Below are positions 8,231 through 17,794 of a stretch of 64,000 nucleotides of DNA, in pieces (within the stretch, counting starts at the first letter, position 1; the number at the start of each line of letters is the position of its first letter). A program made the translations under genes and the position numbers. Location of the stretch: NCBI RefSeq assembly GCF_024346875.1, contig NZ_AP024871.1:1674001-1738000 (forward strand), written 5' to 3'. The notes below the pieces were generated by a model. It did not search any database and was not told where the DNA came from. It saw nothing but the letters and a program-made list of their open reading frames with translations. Origin of the DNA: Vibrio gallicus. Its GTDB lineage: Bacteria; Pseudomonadota; Gammaproteobacteria; Enterobacterales; Vibrionaceae.

Positions 8231-11206
8231 ATGAAAAGAATGTTGATTAACGCTACTCAAAAAGAAGAGTTGCGTGTTGCCCTCGTTGATGGACAGAAGT
8301 TGTTCGATCTCGATATCGAAAGCCCTGGCCATGAATCTAAGAAGGCAAACATATACAAAGGACGTATCACCCGCATAGAACCAAGTCTAGAAGCTGCATT
8401 TGTTGATTACGGCGCTGAAAGACACGGTTTCCTTCCTATTAAAGAAGTGGCTAAAGATTATTTCCCAGCAGGTTACACCTACCAAGGTCGTCCAAGCATT
8501 AAAGAAGTGCTTAAAGAAGGCCAAGAGGTAATTGTACAGGTAGAAAAAGAAGAGCGCGGTAACAAAGGCGCTGCTCTTACAACCTTCGTATCTCTTGCCG
8601 GTAGTTACCTAGTTCTAATGCCAAATAACCCTCGTGCTGGCGGTATTTCTCGCCGTATCGAAGGTGAAGAGCGTACTCAACTTAAGGCTGCACTTAACAC
8701 CCTTGAGTTACCTCAAGGTATGGGCTTAATTGTTCGTACAGCAGGTGTAGGTAAAAGTGCCGAAGAACTAGAGTGGGATCTAAACGTACTTCTAAACCAT
8801 TGGAGAGCGGTTAAAGAGGCGGCTGATGCGAGTCAAGCACCTTTCCTAATCCACCAAGAAAGCAACGTGATTGTGCGTGCAATTCGTGACTATTTACGCC
8901 GTGATATCGGTGAAATACTTATCGATAGCAACACCATCTTTGAGCGTGCTCGCGCACACATCCAACTAGTGCGTCCAGACTTCGTCAACCGTGTTAAAAA
9001 ATACGACGGTGAAGTACCACTATTTAGCCATTATCAAATTGAGAGCCAAATCGATTCTGCTTTCCAGCGTGAAGTTCGTCTTCCTTCTGGTGGCTCAATC
9101 GTTATTGACCCTACTGAAGCACTGACCTCAATCGATATCAACTCTGCTCGTGCAACCAAAGGCAGCGATATTGAAGAAACAGCCCTAAATACTAACCTAG
9201 AAGCGGCCGATGAAATTGCTCGTCAATTACGTCTACGTGACCTAGGTGGTTTAGTGGTTATCGATTTCATCGATATGACGCCTGTTCGCCACCAGCGTGA
9301 AGTAGAAAATCGTATCCGTGAAGCTGCGCGCCTTGACCGTGCACGTGTTCAGATTGGTCGAATCTCTCGCTTTGGTCTATTAGAGATGTCACGCCAACGC
9401 TTGAGCCCATCTCTTGCTGAAGCAAGCCACCACATCTGTCCTCGTTGTAGCGGCACAGGTGTGGTTCGTGATAACGAATCATTAGCTCTATCAGTACTTC
9501 GTCTTATCGAAGAAGAAGCGTTAAAAGATAACACTTGCCAAGTATTAGCTGTGGTTCCTGTTTCTATCGCATCTTACCTATTGAACGAGAAACGTCGCAG
9601 TGTTAACCACATTGAGCGCTCGCAAGAAGTTAAGGTTACTATCGTTCCAAATTCGGATATGGAAACCCCTCACTTTGAGGTTATCCGTGTTCGTGATGGT
9701 GAAGAGCAAAACCTACTTTCATACCTGCTACCTAGCAAGCTAGAAGCAATGAAAGAAGCGGAAGCTCGTGAACCTGCAGAAGTTGAAGCTGCACCGAAGA
9801 AAATCGAGCAGCCAGCATTGCAAGGCTTTGCAACTCCATCTCAAAACGCTCCTGCTCCTGCTCCTGCGCCGAAACCGGCTCCAAAAGCAGAAGTTGCAGC
9901 GGCACAGCCAAAAGCGGAAAAACCGGGTCTTATCTCTCGTATCATTTCAGCTATCGCAGGGCTATTTAGCTCTGAAGAAGAAGTGAAAGAAGAAAAACCT
10001 GAACCGAAGCAGAACGGACCGCAGAGACAACGTCGCGATCGCAATGACAATCGCCGTCGTAACACTCGTGATAATCGTCGTAAGAACAACAATCGTAACC
10101 GTAATACTGAAAAAGACGGTGAACAAGATACTCGTTCAACTGACACTACACGCTCTGATTCTCGTAAAGAGGCTCCTCGTAAAGACAAGCGCACTGATAA
10201 CAAGCGCAAGAATCACAACGAGAAGAAACCAGTTCAAACCAGCAAAGTGGAAGAGCAAGGCAAACAACTTGCTAAACAAGCTGCTGAGCGCCCTGAAGCA
10301 ACTGACAACAAAGATGCATCTGAAGTTAAAACAAGTCAGGTTAAGCAGCGTCGCCAACGTCGTCAGTTAAAACGTCAAGTACGCGTTAAAGACCAACAAG
10401 CAACTGAGCAAAAACCAGTCGCTGCGCAACCACAAGTAGCCGAGACAAAACCCGTTGAAGCGAAATCTGTGGAAGCAACAGTTGAAGCGCCAAAATCACC
10501 AGAGGCTGAAACTCAAGCTAAAGGTGAAGGCAATAAACAACGCCGTAACCGTCGCTCACCGCGCCACCTACGTGCCAGTGGACAACGTCGTCGCCGTGGT
10601 CGTGATCGCAGACCAAACCCATTCCGCCTACGCAAGGGTGGGGTTGCCTCTCCTGAGATGGCAATGGGTAAAGTAATACCTAAATATGACCTGTACAAAG
10701 GCAGAAAGCGTCGCCCTAACAAGTCAAAGTCTATCTTTAGTGGTGTCGCTAAGCCTGAAATGGCTATGGGTAAGATTATTATCCTTAGCAAGGCGCTAGC
10801 AAATGCTCCGCTCAAAGCAAAAGTTGTCGACGCCCCTAAAGCGGAAACAAAACTGATTATCCCTGCAGTAGTACAGTCTGTCGCTCAATTTAAAGCGCCG
10901 GCTCAACCTGTAGTTGCAACCCAAGCAGTTGCAAAACCAGTTGTAAAAGCGCCAGCTAAAGCCGCGGCACCCGCAGCGAAACCTGCACCAGCTAAGGCTC
11001 CTGCTCCAGTCGCTAAGGTTAAGACTTCAATGACGGTTAAAGGTCATGCCCAGTCTCCAATGACCAAAGCATCTGGACCTGACTTCGCTAAAGACATTGA
11101 AATAGAAGCCGCGCCATTGCGTGACTCTCAATATCAAGTCAAAGGCGCAGGTAGCCAAGCGGCGACCAGTCAAGCAGGCTCAGCAATGGCGAAAACCATG
11201 AGCTAA
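8231..11206 (+). CDS. rne: Ribonuclease E
   Basis: Essential endoribonuclease of mRNA decay and rRNA/tRNA maturation and scaffold of the degradosome. 991 residues from ATG at 8231 ([20 protein letters not shown]). N-terminal half: S1 domain, 5' sensor, DNase I-like domain with the catalytic Asp residues in SIDINSA and VIDFIDM, and the zinc-link CPRC. C-terminal half is low complexity: a predicted amphipathic membrane helix ([14 protein letters not shown]), two Arg-rich RNA-binding blocks, a duplicated EMAMGK motif at residues ~804 and ~838, an Ala/Pro/Lys-rich tract, and a conserved end likely to bind PNPase. It has its own leader and a strong terminator. Confidence 0.98.
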   Translation: MKRMLINATQKEELRVALVDGQKLFDLDIESPGHESKKANIYKGRITRIEPSLEAAFVDYGAERHGFLPIKEVAKDYFPAGYTYQGRPSIKEVLKEGQEVIVQVEKEERGNKGAALTTFVSLAGSYLVLMPNNPRAGGISRRIEGEERTQLKAALNTLELPQGMGLIVRTAGVGKSAEELEWDLNVLLNHWRAVKEAADASQAPFLIHQESNVIVRAIRDYLRRDIGEILIDSNTIFERARAHIQLVRPDFVNRVKKYDGEVPLFSHYQIESQIDSAFQREVRLPSGGSIVIDPTEALTSIDINSARATKGSDIEETALNTNLEAADEIARQLRLRDLGGLVVIDFIDMTPVRHQREVENRIREAARLDRARVQIGRISRFGLLEMSRQRLSPSLAEASHHICPRCSGTGVVRDNESLALSVLRLIEEEALKDNTCQVLAVVPVSIASYLLNEKRRSVNHIERSQEVKVTIVPNSDMETPHFEVIRVRDGEEQNLLSYLLPSKLEAMKEAEAREPAEVEAAPKKIEQPALQGFATPSQNAPAPAPAPKPAPKAEVAAAQPKAEKPGLISRIISAIAGLFSSEEEVKEEKPEPKQNGPQRQRRDRNDNRRRNTRDNRRKNNNRNRNTEKDGEQDTRSTDTTRSDSRKEAPRKDKRTDNKRKNHNEKKPVQTSKVEEQGKQLAKQAAERPEATDNKDASEVKTSQVKQRRQRRQLKRQVRVKDQQATEQKPVAAQPQVAETKPVEAKSVEATVEAPKSPEAETQAKGEGNKQRRNRRSPRHLRASGQRRRRGRDRRPNPFRLRKGGVASPEMAMGKVIPKYDLYKGRKRRPNKSKSIFSGVAKPEMAMGKIIILSKALANAPLKAKVVDAPKAETKLIIPAVVQSVAQFKAPAQPVVATQAVAKPVVKAPAKAAAPAAKPAPAKAPAPVAKVKTSMTVKGHAQSPMTKASGPDFAKDIEIEAAPLRDSQYQVKGAGSQAATSQAGSAMAKTMS

Positions 11207-11235
11207 AATAATGGTATAATTATTTACTGTGATTT

Positions 11236-11268
11236 AAAGAGTCAACCTTAGGGTTGACTCTTTTTTTT
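11236..11268 (+). terminator. rne intrinsic terminator
   Basis: Stem GAGTCAACC / GGTTGACTC (11239-11247 and 11252-11260) with a TTAG loop, followed by eight T residues. It begins about 30 bp after the rne stop codon, so it is the expected end of the rne transcript. Confidence 0.93.
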
Positions 11269-11498
11269 GCCAATGATTACCCATGCATTAAAACAACACA
11301 TTTTGTCCACGATGTTAGTGGTCCATGCCCTTCATACGTTCATATCTGAAAACATTGATACAGCAATCAATTGCACTTGCTCACACTTTCGGCTAGTATC
11401 CGCCAACTATATCATTTTGTAACAGAATGAAATTTCACCTTGTTAAGTCATAGAAAACGCTATGGTTTAACTGAATTATTGTAAAAACGGATACATTA

Positions 11499-13058
11499 AT
11501 GTTTGAATCTCCGCAGTTCTCTCGCCAGAGCATCAAAAATGATATTTTGTCTGGTTTAACCGTTGCTCTTGCTTTAGTCCCTGAGGCGGTAGCTTTTGCA
11601 TTTGTGGCCGGCGTTGACCCTATGGTAGGTCTATACGCGGCATTTATCGTTGGACTTGTGACCTCCATCTTTGGTGGACGTCCGGGGATGATCTCTGGTG
11701 CAACCGGCGCAATGGCCGTGGTTATGGTTAGCCTAGTTGCATTGTATGGGGTGCAATATTTATTCGCCACCATTATGCTCGCTGGCCTATTTCAAGTCCT
11801 AGCGGGGGTATTTAAACTTGGTAAGTTTATTCGAATTGTGCCACATCCGGTTATGATTGGTTTTGTAAACGGACTAGCGATTGTTATCTTCCTTGCGCAA
11901 TTGGGGCAATTTAAGGCGCCAAATATTGCTGGCGTAATGACATGGTTACCAAGCGATCAGCTGAGCATCATGTTTGGCCTAGTTGCACTGACCATGGCGA
12001 TTATCTTTTTTCTACCTAAGTTCACTACCGCGGTCCCCTCTTCCTTAGTTGCCATAGTGAGCGTGACCGTTTTAGTACATGCTCTAGGGTTAGAGACGCG
12101 TACCGTAGTCGATTTCTTACGCTCTATGTCGGGCAACGATGCGGCAACCCTTGCTGGCAATCTGCCCACATTTGCCCTGCCGCAGGTACCATTAACCTTC
12201 GAAACCCTAAAGATAATTTTACCGTTCGCTATTGTACTGGCCGCTATTGGACTCATAGAGTCGTTATTAACCCTTACCGTACTCGATGAAATGACCAATA
12301 CCCGTGGCCAAAGTAATCGTGAGTGTGTTGGTCAAGGCATTGCGAACCTCAGTTGCTCTGTATTCGGTGCTATGGGTGGTTGTGCGATGATTGGTCAATC
12401 AATGATCAACGTAAACTCAGGTGGTCGTGGGCGTCTGTCCGGTATAGTTGCTGCATTAGCCTTGCTATGCTTTATCCTATTTGCTTCCGCGCTGATTGAG
12501 ATGATCCCACTGGCGGCATTAGTTGGGGTGATGTTTATGGTTGTTATTGGCACATTTGAATGGGCAACCTTTAAGCTTGCCAAGCGCGTACCTAAGCAAG
12601 ACTTTTTCGTTATCATACTGGTTACCGTGGTCACCGTGCTGACCGATCTCGCCATTGCGGTTGCGGTAGGTGTTATCGCATCAGCGCTGATGTTTGCGTG
12701 GAATCATGCCAAGCACATCTATGCAACGAGCCATATTAATGATGAGGGTTCAAAAGAATATCATGTTAATGGCCCCGTATTCTTTGGGTCAGCAGCCAAC
12801 TTCCTTGACCTATTTGACGCGCACAACGATCCAAAAGATATCATTGTAGACTTCGCTCACTCTCGGGTTACCGACCACTCTGCTATTGAGGCGATTGAGA
12901 CCCTTGCTGAGCGTTATACCGCAGTGGGTAAGACTCTCCACCTTCGTCACCTCAGCCAAGATTGTCGAGCGCTACTTGATAAGGCTGGAAGCCTAGTAGA
13001 GATCAACGTCAAAGAAGACCCGAATTATAAAGTGGTGACCGATATACTCGCCGGCTAA
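11499..13058 (+). CDS. SulP family anion transporter with STAS domain
   Basis: Inner-membrane anion carrier; family members move sulfate, bicarbonate or dicarboxylates, and the substrate cannot be told here. 519 residues. Many hydrophobic segments from about residue 15 to 400 ([18 protein letters not shown] at the first helix is the SulP hallmark), then a cytoplasmic STAS domain from about 415 to the end ([19 protein letters not shown]). Monocistronic: 230 bp of non-coding DNA upstream and a terminator just after. It converges with the MATE gene. Short bacterial SulP proteins of this sort are often Na-dependent bicarbonate carriers, which is a possibility only. Confidence 0.88.
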   Translation: MFESPQFSRQSIKNDILSGLTVALALVPEAVAFAFVAGVDPMVGLYAAFIVGLVTSIFGGRPGMISGATGAMAVVMVSLVALYGVQYLFATIMLAGLFQVLAGVFKLGKFIRIVPHPVMIGFVNGLAIVIFLAQLGQFKAPNIAGVMTWLPSDQLSIMFGLVALTMAIIFFLPKFTTAVPSSLVAIVSVTVLVHALGLETRTVVDFLRSMSGNDAATLAGNLPTFALPQVPLTFETLKIILPFAIVLAAIGLIESLLTLTVLDEMTNTRGQSNRECVGQGIANLSCSVFGAMGGCAMIGQSMINVNSGGRGRLSGIVAALALLCFILFASALIEMIPLAALVGVMFMVVIGTFEWATFKLAKRVPKQDFFVIILVTVVTVLTDLAIAVAVGVIASALMFAWNHAKHIYATSHINDEGSKEYHVNGPVFFGSAANFLDLFDAHNDPKDIIVDFAHSRVTDHSAIEAIETLAERYTAVGKTLHLRHLSQDCRALLDKAGSLVEINVKEDPNYKVVTDILAG

Positions 13059-13067
13059 ATCCATATC

Positions 13068-13097
13068 AATACCCAACCCAGTGTTGGGTATTTTTTT
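13068..13097 (+). terminator. Terminator of the SulP gene
   Basis: Stem ATACCCAAC / GTTGGGTAT (13069-13077, 13083-13091) with 5-nt loop and a following run of T. It lies between convergent genes and could also slow transcription from the MATE gene side. Confidence 0.88.
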
Positions 13098-13108
13098 ATC
13101 TATAATTG

Positions 13109-14584
13109 CTATTTATGGTATACCTTAGATTCCTCAAGTAGTGCCGAGTCGTTTTTCGCTAACTCCTCCATTACCGTCGCATCGTGGGTACAAAACGGCT
13201 GCATATTAACGCTTTGCAAACCTTCATCTAACTCATCTTTACTGCAAGCTGAGCAATCCAACTGATAGATATGGTATCTAAGGGCTATCAAAGCAATAAT
13301 ACCAAATACAACACAGCCAAGTGCTTGACCGTATAGCACCCCAACTGCACCAAACCACTGCGCACCAAAATAGACAAATGGAATCGTCCCAATGGTTGCT
13401 TTTCCTACATTTAGAGCCGTTGAGTAAAGTGGTTTTCCTAGATTATTGAATGAGGTATTAGCAACAAACTGCGCGCCATTGAACACAAATGTAATCGCAA
13501 TATAGGTACAAAATACACGCACTATTAAGTCAGCATCCCCGACTAGGTTAAATCCAGACACAATATGTGATTGTAGAAGATACAAGATCCCACTCACCGC
13601 TATGCAATAGATCGTCACTACCAGCAAGGAGTTTAATAGCGTTTCCTTAACCCTATCCACACGATTCGCCCCATAGTTTTGACCTATGATCGGCCCAACC
13701 GCGCCGGATAAAGCAAAAATAACCGCAAATACCACTGGAGTCAGCCGCCCAATAACCGCAAAGCCTGCTACGTAATCTTCACCAAATTTAGCAATACCGC
13801 TAGTAACAATAGCGTTCCCAACTGGGGTTGCGATATTAGTAAATACCGCTGGAATTGCAATGGAGCCCACCGGCTTTAGGCTGACTAGCCACTGCGAAAA
13901 ATCAAATCGTCCCACTAAATCATGCTGGCGAATCAAGGGCCACAATGAAAAAGCCAATACAGTAAAACGTGAAATCGCAGATGCAAACGCCGCGCCTTGC
14001 ACATCCCACATAAACAAGAAGATAAATATCGGGTCTAGAATTGCATTCACAACCCCGCCCCATATGGTAGCCATCATCGATCGCTTGGCATCTCCTACGG
14101 CTCGAAGCGCCGCCCCCGCCGCCATACCTAGTGCAATCGCGGGGGTAGTAGGAAGTAAGATATACATATAGTCTTTGGCGTGTGCTAACGCCTCACCCTT
14201 AGCGCCAATTAAAGACAGCATTTCAGGGATATAGTAGGTCATCACAGCAGTAATTATGGCGTTAACTAAAAACGCAGTAACTAACACGTTGGTCACGAGC
14301 TGACGCGCATTATCAACCCGTTTGGCTCCAAGGTCTTTTGATACTAGCGCACCCATGGCTATAGAGGTACCAATGGAGATAGACGTAGAAAAGAACATCA
14401 ATGTACCGGCAAAGCCCACCGCGGCGGCAAGCTCTACCTGTCCCAACATACTAATGAACATCATGTCTATTAGATCAACAATAAACAGCGACATCAAACC
14501 AATTGAACCTGCACCCGACATGGTCAAGATATGCTTCATGGTAGAGCCTTCGACAAACTTCGCTTGCTGTTGCGCCACTGTCAT
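13109..14584 (-). CDS. MATE family efflux transporter
   Basis: Multidrug/toxin extrusion antiporter of the inner membrane (Na+ or H+ driven in the family). 491 residues with twelve hydrophobic segments in two similar halves; a polar C-terminal tail with a Cys pair (LDCSAC) follows the last helix. The start MTVAQQQAKFVEG leads into MKHILTMSGAGSIGLMSLF. The motif pattern is NorM/DinF-like, but the subfamily and substrate are not clear. It is transcribed alone, after the terminator of the upstream GGGtGRT operon. Confidence 0.88.
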   Translation of the reverse strand: MTVAQQQAKFVEGSTMKHILTMSGAGSIGLMSLFIVDLIDMMFISMLGQVELAAAVGFAGTLMFFSTSISIGTSIAMGALVSKDLGAKRVDNARQLVTNVLVTAFLVNAIITAVMTYYIPEMLSLIGAKGEALAHAKDYMYILLPTTPAIALGMAAGAALRAVGDAKRSMMATIWGGVVNAILDPIFIFLFMWDVQGAAFASAISRFTVLAFSLWPLIRQHDLVGRFDFSQWLVSLKPVGSIAIPAVFTNIATPVGNAIVTSGIAKFGEDYVAGFAVIGRLTPVVFAVIFALSGAVGPIIGQNYGANRVDRVKETLLNSLLVVTIYCIAVSGILYLLQSHIVSGFNLVGDADLIVRVFCTYIAITFVFNGAQFVANTSFNNLGKPLYSTALNVGKATIGTIPFVYFGAQWFGAVGVLYGQALGCVVFGIIALIALRYHIYQLDCSACSKDELDEGLQSVNMQPFCTHDATVMEELAKNDSALLEESKVYHK

Positions 14585-14637
14585 CCCTTACTTTATAGTT
14601 CCCCTATCGATTATGGCGTATTTTTCTACGCTTAAAC

Positions 14638-14673
14638 GAAAAAAGCCGACCGAACCCAAAGGTTCGACCGACT
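14638..14673 (-). terminator. Terminator of the GGGtGRT/NifU-like operon
   Basis: On the minus strand: a 13-bp stem with a few G-U pairs (14644-14656 with 14661-14673), 4-nt loop and a TTTTTTC tract. It is 60 bp after the stop codon at 14735 and before the MATE start, so it ends the upstream two-gene operon. Confidence 0.88.
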
Positions 14674-14734
14674 TAAATGCTCATCAGCTGCGACTCATTA
14701 TATTTACAAGTGCCTAAGCCCTTCTTTAACGCTA

Positions 14735-15721
14735 TTAAGCAGCTCGCTTAGCACGAAGTACCTCATCAACGGTCACGGCTAAAGCAACAGATGCGCCTAC
14801 CATAGGGTTATTGCCCATACCGATAAAGCCCATCATGGCGACGTGGGCTGGAACCGAAGAACTACCCGCAAACTGAGCGTCAGCGTGCATACGGCCCATA
14901 GTATCAGTCATACCGTATGAAGCAGGACCTGCCGCTACGTTATCTGGGTGTAGAGTACGACCAGTACCACCGCCTGATGCTACCGAGAAATAAGGCAGTC
15001 CATCACGGTTACATTCGGCTTTATAGATACCTGCTACCGGATGTTGGAAGCGGGTTGGGTTGGTTGAGTTACCTGTGATACTGACATCCACACCAGCACG
15101 GCGCATGATAGCCACACCCTCACGTACTTCATCAGCGCCGTAGCAATCAATCTCGCCGCGAGGCCCTTGTGAGAAACGGCGACGTTCAACTTCTTTAAGC
15201 TCGCCAGTATCGTAGTCATATTGAGTGCGTACATAGGTAAAACCGTTGATGCGCGAGATCAAATACGCCGCATCTTTACCTAAGCCGTTAAGAATAACCT
15301 TAAGGGGTGCAGTACGTGCTTTATTCACGTTAAGTGCAATCTTAATAGCGCCCTCTGCGGCTGCAAAAGATTCGTGACCGGCGAGGAATGCAAAGCAAGT
15401 ACTCTTTTCATCAAGTAGACGTGCCGCCAGTGCCCCGTGTCCAATCCCAACCTGGCGTTGGTCGGCAACACTACCTGGTTTACAAGAAGCCTGTAGACCT
15501 TTACCTATCGCTTCTGCCGCTTCAATAGATGACTGACAGTCGGTAAATAGTGCGTATGCAGTGCCAAGGGTATAAGCCTCAACGGCACTTTCAAAGGCAA
15601 TCGGTTGGGTTTCCATTACTTGAGTGCGAGTATCAATACCAAATTCTTGGCAATATGCGAACGCTTCTTCTAAAGAGTTCATGTTCATTTCGGCTAGTAG
15701 AGCTTGAGTTGCTTGGTTCAT
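14735..15721 (-). CDS. GGGtGRT family protein, function unknown
   Basis: 328 residues. Recognised from the signature SGGGTGRTLHPDN near residue 250, which gives the family its name; other conserved-looking parts are VGIGHGALAARLLDEKS, FLAGHESFAAAEGAIK, and GFIGMGNNPMVGAS near the end. Several His, Cys and Gly-rich loops suggest a metal or nucleotide site, but no reaction is established. No signal peptide or membrane helix. It follows a NifU/IscU-like gene by 19 bp and shares its terminator; the two-gene pairing is what I recall for this family in other bacteria. The pairing suggests a role in, or dependence on, Fe-S assembly. This is an inference. Confidence 0.8.
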   Translation of the reverse strand: MNQATQALLAEMNMNSLEEAFAYCQEFGIDTRTQVMETQPIAFESAVEAYTLGTAYALFTDCQSSIEAAEAIGKGLQASCKPGSVADQRQVGIGHGALAARLLDEKSTCFAFLAGHESFAAAEGAIKIALNVNKARTAPLKVILNGLGKDAAYLISRINGFTYVRTQYDYDTGELKEVERRRFSQGPRGEIDCYGADEVREGVAIMRRAGVDVSITGNSTNPTRFQHPVAGIYKAECNRDGLPYFSVASGGGTGRTLHPDNVAAGPASYGMTDTMGRMHADAQFAGSSSVPAHVAMMGFIGMGNNPMVGASVALAVTVDEVLRAKRAA

Positions 15722-15740
15722 GATTCAATCCTCTTTAGAA

Positions 15741-16433
15741 TTACTGTTGACGTGGGTTAATGGTTTTCACTGCTTCATCGAAGCGACCGTAGGTGCCTGA
15801 TGCTTGTTGTAGAGCAGTGTCTGCGTCAACGCCGGCAGTGATTGCCTTCATAAATTTACCCAAGTTCATATATTCATAGCCGATAACTTCATCGTTCTCG
15901 TCTAGTGCCATACGTGTCACATAGCCTTCCGCTATCTCCATGTAGCGTACACCTTTAGCTTTAGTGGCATAGCTTGTACCCACTTGGCTACGTAGGGTTT
16001 GACCTAGATCTTCTAGGGCTTCACCTACTTCTAAGCCACCTTCCGAGAAAGCAGATTGTGAACGGCCATACGTAAATTGAAGGAAGATTTCTCGCATTGC
16101 AACGTTGATTGCATCACACACGAGATCGGTGTTCATTGCTTCAAGGATGGTTTTACCCGTTAATATTTCAGACGCCATTGCCGCAGATTGAGTCATGCCT
16201 GAGCAACCAATCGTTTCGATTAGCACTTCTTCAATGATGCCTTGTTTAACGTTTAGAGTCAGCTTTGCAGCGCCTTGTTGCGGCGCACAAGCACCAACAC
16301 CGTGGCTTAGGCCAGAGATTGCGATAACCTCTTTCGGGTTGATCATTCTTCCCTCAACAGGGATAGGAGAGGATGCATGAAGGTCGCCACGTTGAATCGG
16401 GCACATTGATTGAATTTCGTCGGTGTAATGCAT
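15741..16433 (-). CDS. NifU/IscU-like Fe-S scaffold-family protein
   Basis: 230 residues. The N-terminal two thirds resembles the NifU/IscU scaffold fold, with three separated cysteines in the expected order (GACAPQQ near residue 49, TIGCSGM near 76 and DLVCDAI near 104); an extra Cys lies in MCPIQ at residue 11. The C-terminal part (YMEIAEGYVTRMALDENDEVIGYEY) is not found in normal IscU. It is first in an operon with the GGGtGRT gene, unlike the isc or suf clusters. Expected cytoplasmic. Whether it really assembles clusters, or carries a cofactor for its partner, is unknown. Confidence 0.78.
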   Translation of the reverse strand: MHYTDEIQSMCPIQRGDLHASSPIPVEGRMINPKEVIAISGLSHGVGACAPQQGAAKLTLNVKQGIIEEVLIETIGCSGMTQSAAMASEILTGKTILEAMNTDLVCDAINVAMREIFLQFTYGRSQSAFSEGGLEVGEALEDLGQTLRSQVGTSYATKAKGVRYMEIAEGYVTRMALDENDEVIGYEYMNLGKFMKAITAGVDADTALQQASGTYGRFDEAVKTINPRQQ

Positions 16434-16487
16434 GTTGTTTTCCGCTCGGTTAGTTTAAAACTTGGGAAAACAGCTTAAGGCGAGTGT

Positions 16488-16503
16488 TCAAACGATAGTT
16501 TGA
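16488..16503. promoter_or_regulatory. Candidate operator, 16-bp palindrome
   Basis: Perfect 6-bp half sites TCAAAC / GTTTGA separated by GATA, placed 55-70 bp before the ATG of the NifU-like gene. It does not fit the FNR consensus (TTGAT-N4-ATCAA). The binding protein is unknown; the call rests on symmetry and position only. Confidence 0.4.
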
Positions 16504-16627
16504 TATGATTTGGCGACTTTTCCTACCAAATCGAATGCGCAATATTGCCAATGCCCCCCTTTTCTATTTGAGTAAAAGGGTAACGCTGTTTTCGATTTTA
16601 GTAGGAGTCATTATCCAAACAAGGCTT

Positions 16628-16646
16628 TTTGATAACGTATATCAAA
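16628..16646. promoter_or_regulatory. Candidate operator, 19-bp palindrome
   Basis: Perfect 7-bp half sites TTTGATA / TATCAAA with a 5-nt centre, about 195 bp before the NifU-like gene and about 125 bp after the stop codon of the neighbouring phosphodiesterase-fold gene. Half-site TTGAT recalls FNR/CRP-family sites, but the spacing is three bases too long. Confidence 0.4.
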
Positions 16647-16771
16647 GCTGTTTGGCGGTTCAATTAGGTGGAACTCCATCACCGTTACCCAATAATCTAG
16701 GTGAGTATCCATAGGCAGGCAAGGGACATTCATGCAATGTAAGATTGCTCAATTTTTAAGCTAGCCCAAAT

Positions 16772-17689
16772 TTAACCCACTTCAATTGCATTTAGATCCA
16801 CACTAATTAGCGCATGGTCACTGGACATATAATCTTTGGCATAATCAGGACTAACTAAATGCTGATCCAATACTTGATAATTAGTGGCTTCGATTACTTG
16901 TAGCGCACTGCTAGATGACAGCGCTTCTGAAACCAAAATGTAATCGAGGATATTGCCGTGCTCTCCATAATAGTGGGTTGCGGTATCTAGGCGCGGTGCC
17001 ATCAAGTCTTTGACATCAAAAAAACGTACCACCTCATCAGTCAGTAAGCACTTCAATTCCTCACTGTGAATATCTTTATTGAAATCGCCCATTATTATCT
17101 GAGGTTGCCCTTGCTCTCGCATTTGCTTTGCCATTAGATGCAACAAGTAACGAGACTCCATGCCTCTTTGCGCAGTAGAGCGCCAACGTTCAACCTGCTG
17201 TAGTCCATGCCTTGACGCGATGTCCGACACATCAAATTCCATCGGCCTTTGCGATTTAAAGTGCACGACAGTGCAGTCAAGTTTACCTAGTTCAGGGGTG
17301 GCGATAGTGGCTAGCAAAGGCGTTCGATTAAACTCAAAGTGGGCCTGCTGTTTTAGTATAGGGTCAACCTCTAAGGGTTTAGCCTCAACAATTGGATAAC
17401 GAGACGCTATCGCTACCGTCGGTTGGGAATAGATATATCCCCCTTCAACTTTCGGCTCATCAGCCGCATAGAAGTAGCCATAACCAATAGAATAAAGGTG
17501 TTGTTTTAGCGCTTCGACACTAAACACCTCTTGAAGCCCTATAATATCAGCATCTAATTGAAATAAGGTTCGAGTGAGCCACGCTTGCTTATCTTGCCAT
17601 TGTTGCTGAGTATAGATATTTTCAAAGTCATAATAAGACGCCGGTGGCTGTAAATAATTGAATAGATTAAGACTCGCGATACGTATCAA
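16772..17689 (-). CDS. Endonuclease/exonuclease/phosphatase family protein
   Basis: 305-residue metal-dependent phosphodiesterase fold (the exonuclease III / DNase I / inositol-phosphatase superfamily). Seen in order: RIASLNLFNY with the Asn (residue 8), GLQEVF with the metal-binding Glu54, IIMGDFNKD (catalytic Asp and Asn), and SSDHALISV (catalytic Asp-His) near the end. No signal peptide, so probably cytoplasmic. Substrate (DNA, sugar phosphate or lipid) cannot be told. It is single, and divergent from the aldo/keto reductase across 105 bp. Confidence 0.85.
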   Translation of the reverse strand: MIRIASLNLFNYLQPPASYYDFENIYTQQQWQDKQAWLTRTLFQLDADIIGLQEVFSVEALKQHLYSIGYGYFYAADEPKVEGGYIYSQPTVAIASRYPIVEAKPLEVDPILKQQAHFEFNRTPLLATIATPELGKLDCTVVHFKSQRPMEFDVSDIASRHGLQQVERWRSTAQRGMESRYLLHLMAKQMREQGQPQIIMGDFNKDIHSEELKCLLTDEVVRFFDVKDLMAPRLDTATHYYGEHGNILDYILVSEALSSSSALQVIEATNYQVLDQHLVSPDYAKDYMSSDHALISVDLNAIEVG

Positions 17690-17794
17690 GGGGAAACCTT
17701 ATTAAACCAAGCAGACTATCGCATTGTAGTCTGGGGGTTACACCTTACACAAATTTTGCTTTAATGAAGCCCTAAAATAAGACAGAGATAACAT

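Larger units (their letters stand above)
16434..16771. other. Intergenic region upstream of the NifU-like gene with two palindromes
   Basis: 338 bp without a credible gene; a 69-codon reading on the plus strand has no family likeness. It contains TCAAAC-GATA-GTTTGA at 16488-16503 (55 bp before the NifU-like start) and TTTGATA-ACGTA-TATCAAA at 16628-16646. Both look like operator-type dyads. The promoter of the NifU-like/GGGtGRT operon should lie here. Confidence 0.55.

Noticed and set aside
9267..9482. Minus-strand readings inside rne
   Set aside because: They are shadows of the coding frame; the C-terminal half of rne is repetitive, so long antisense readings are expected.
16628..16646. FNR site in front of the GGGtGRT operon
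   Set aside because: Half sites are right, but the centre is 7 bp between TTGAT and ATCAA instead of 4.
16505..16714. 69-codon plus-strand reading upstream of the NifU-like gene
   Set aside because: No family likeness, and it contains one of the palindromes; probably non-coding.
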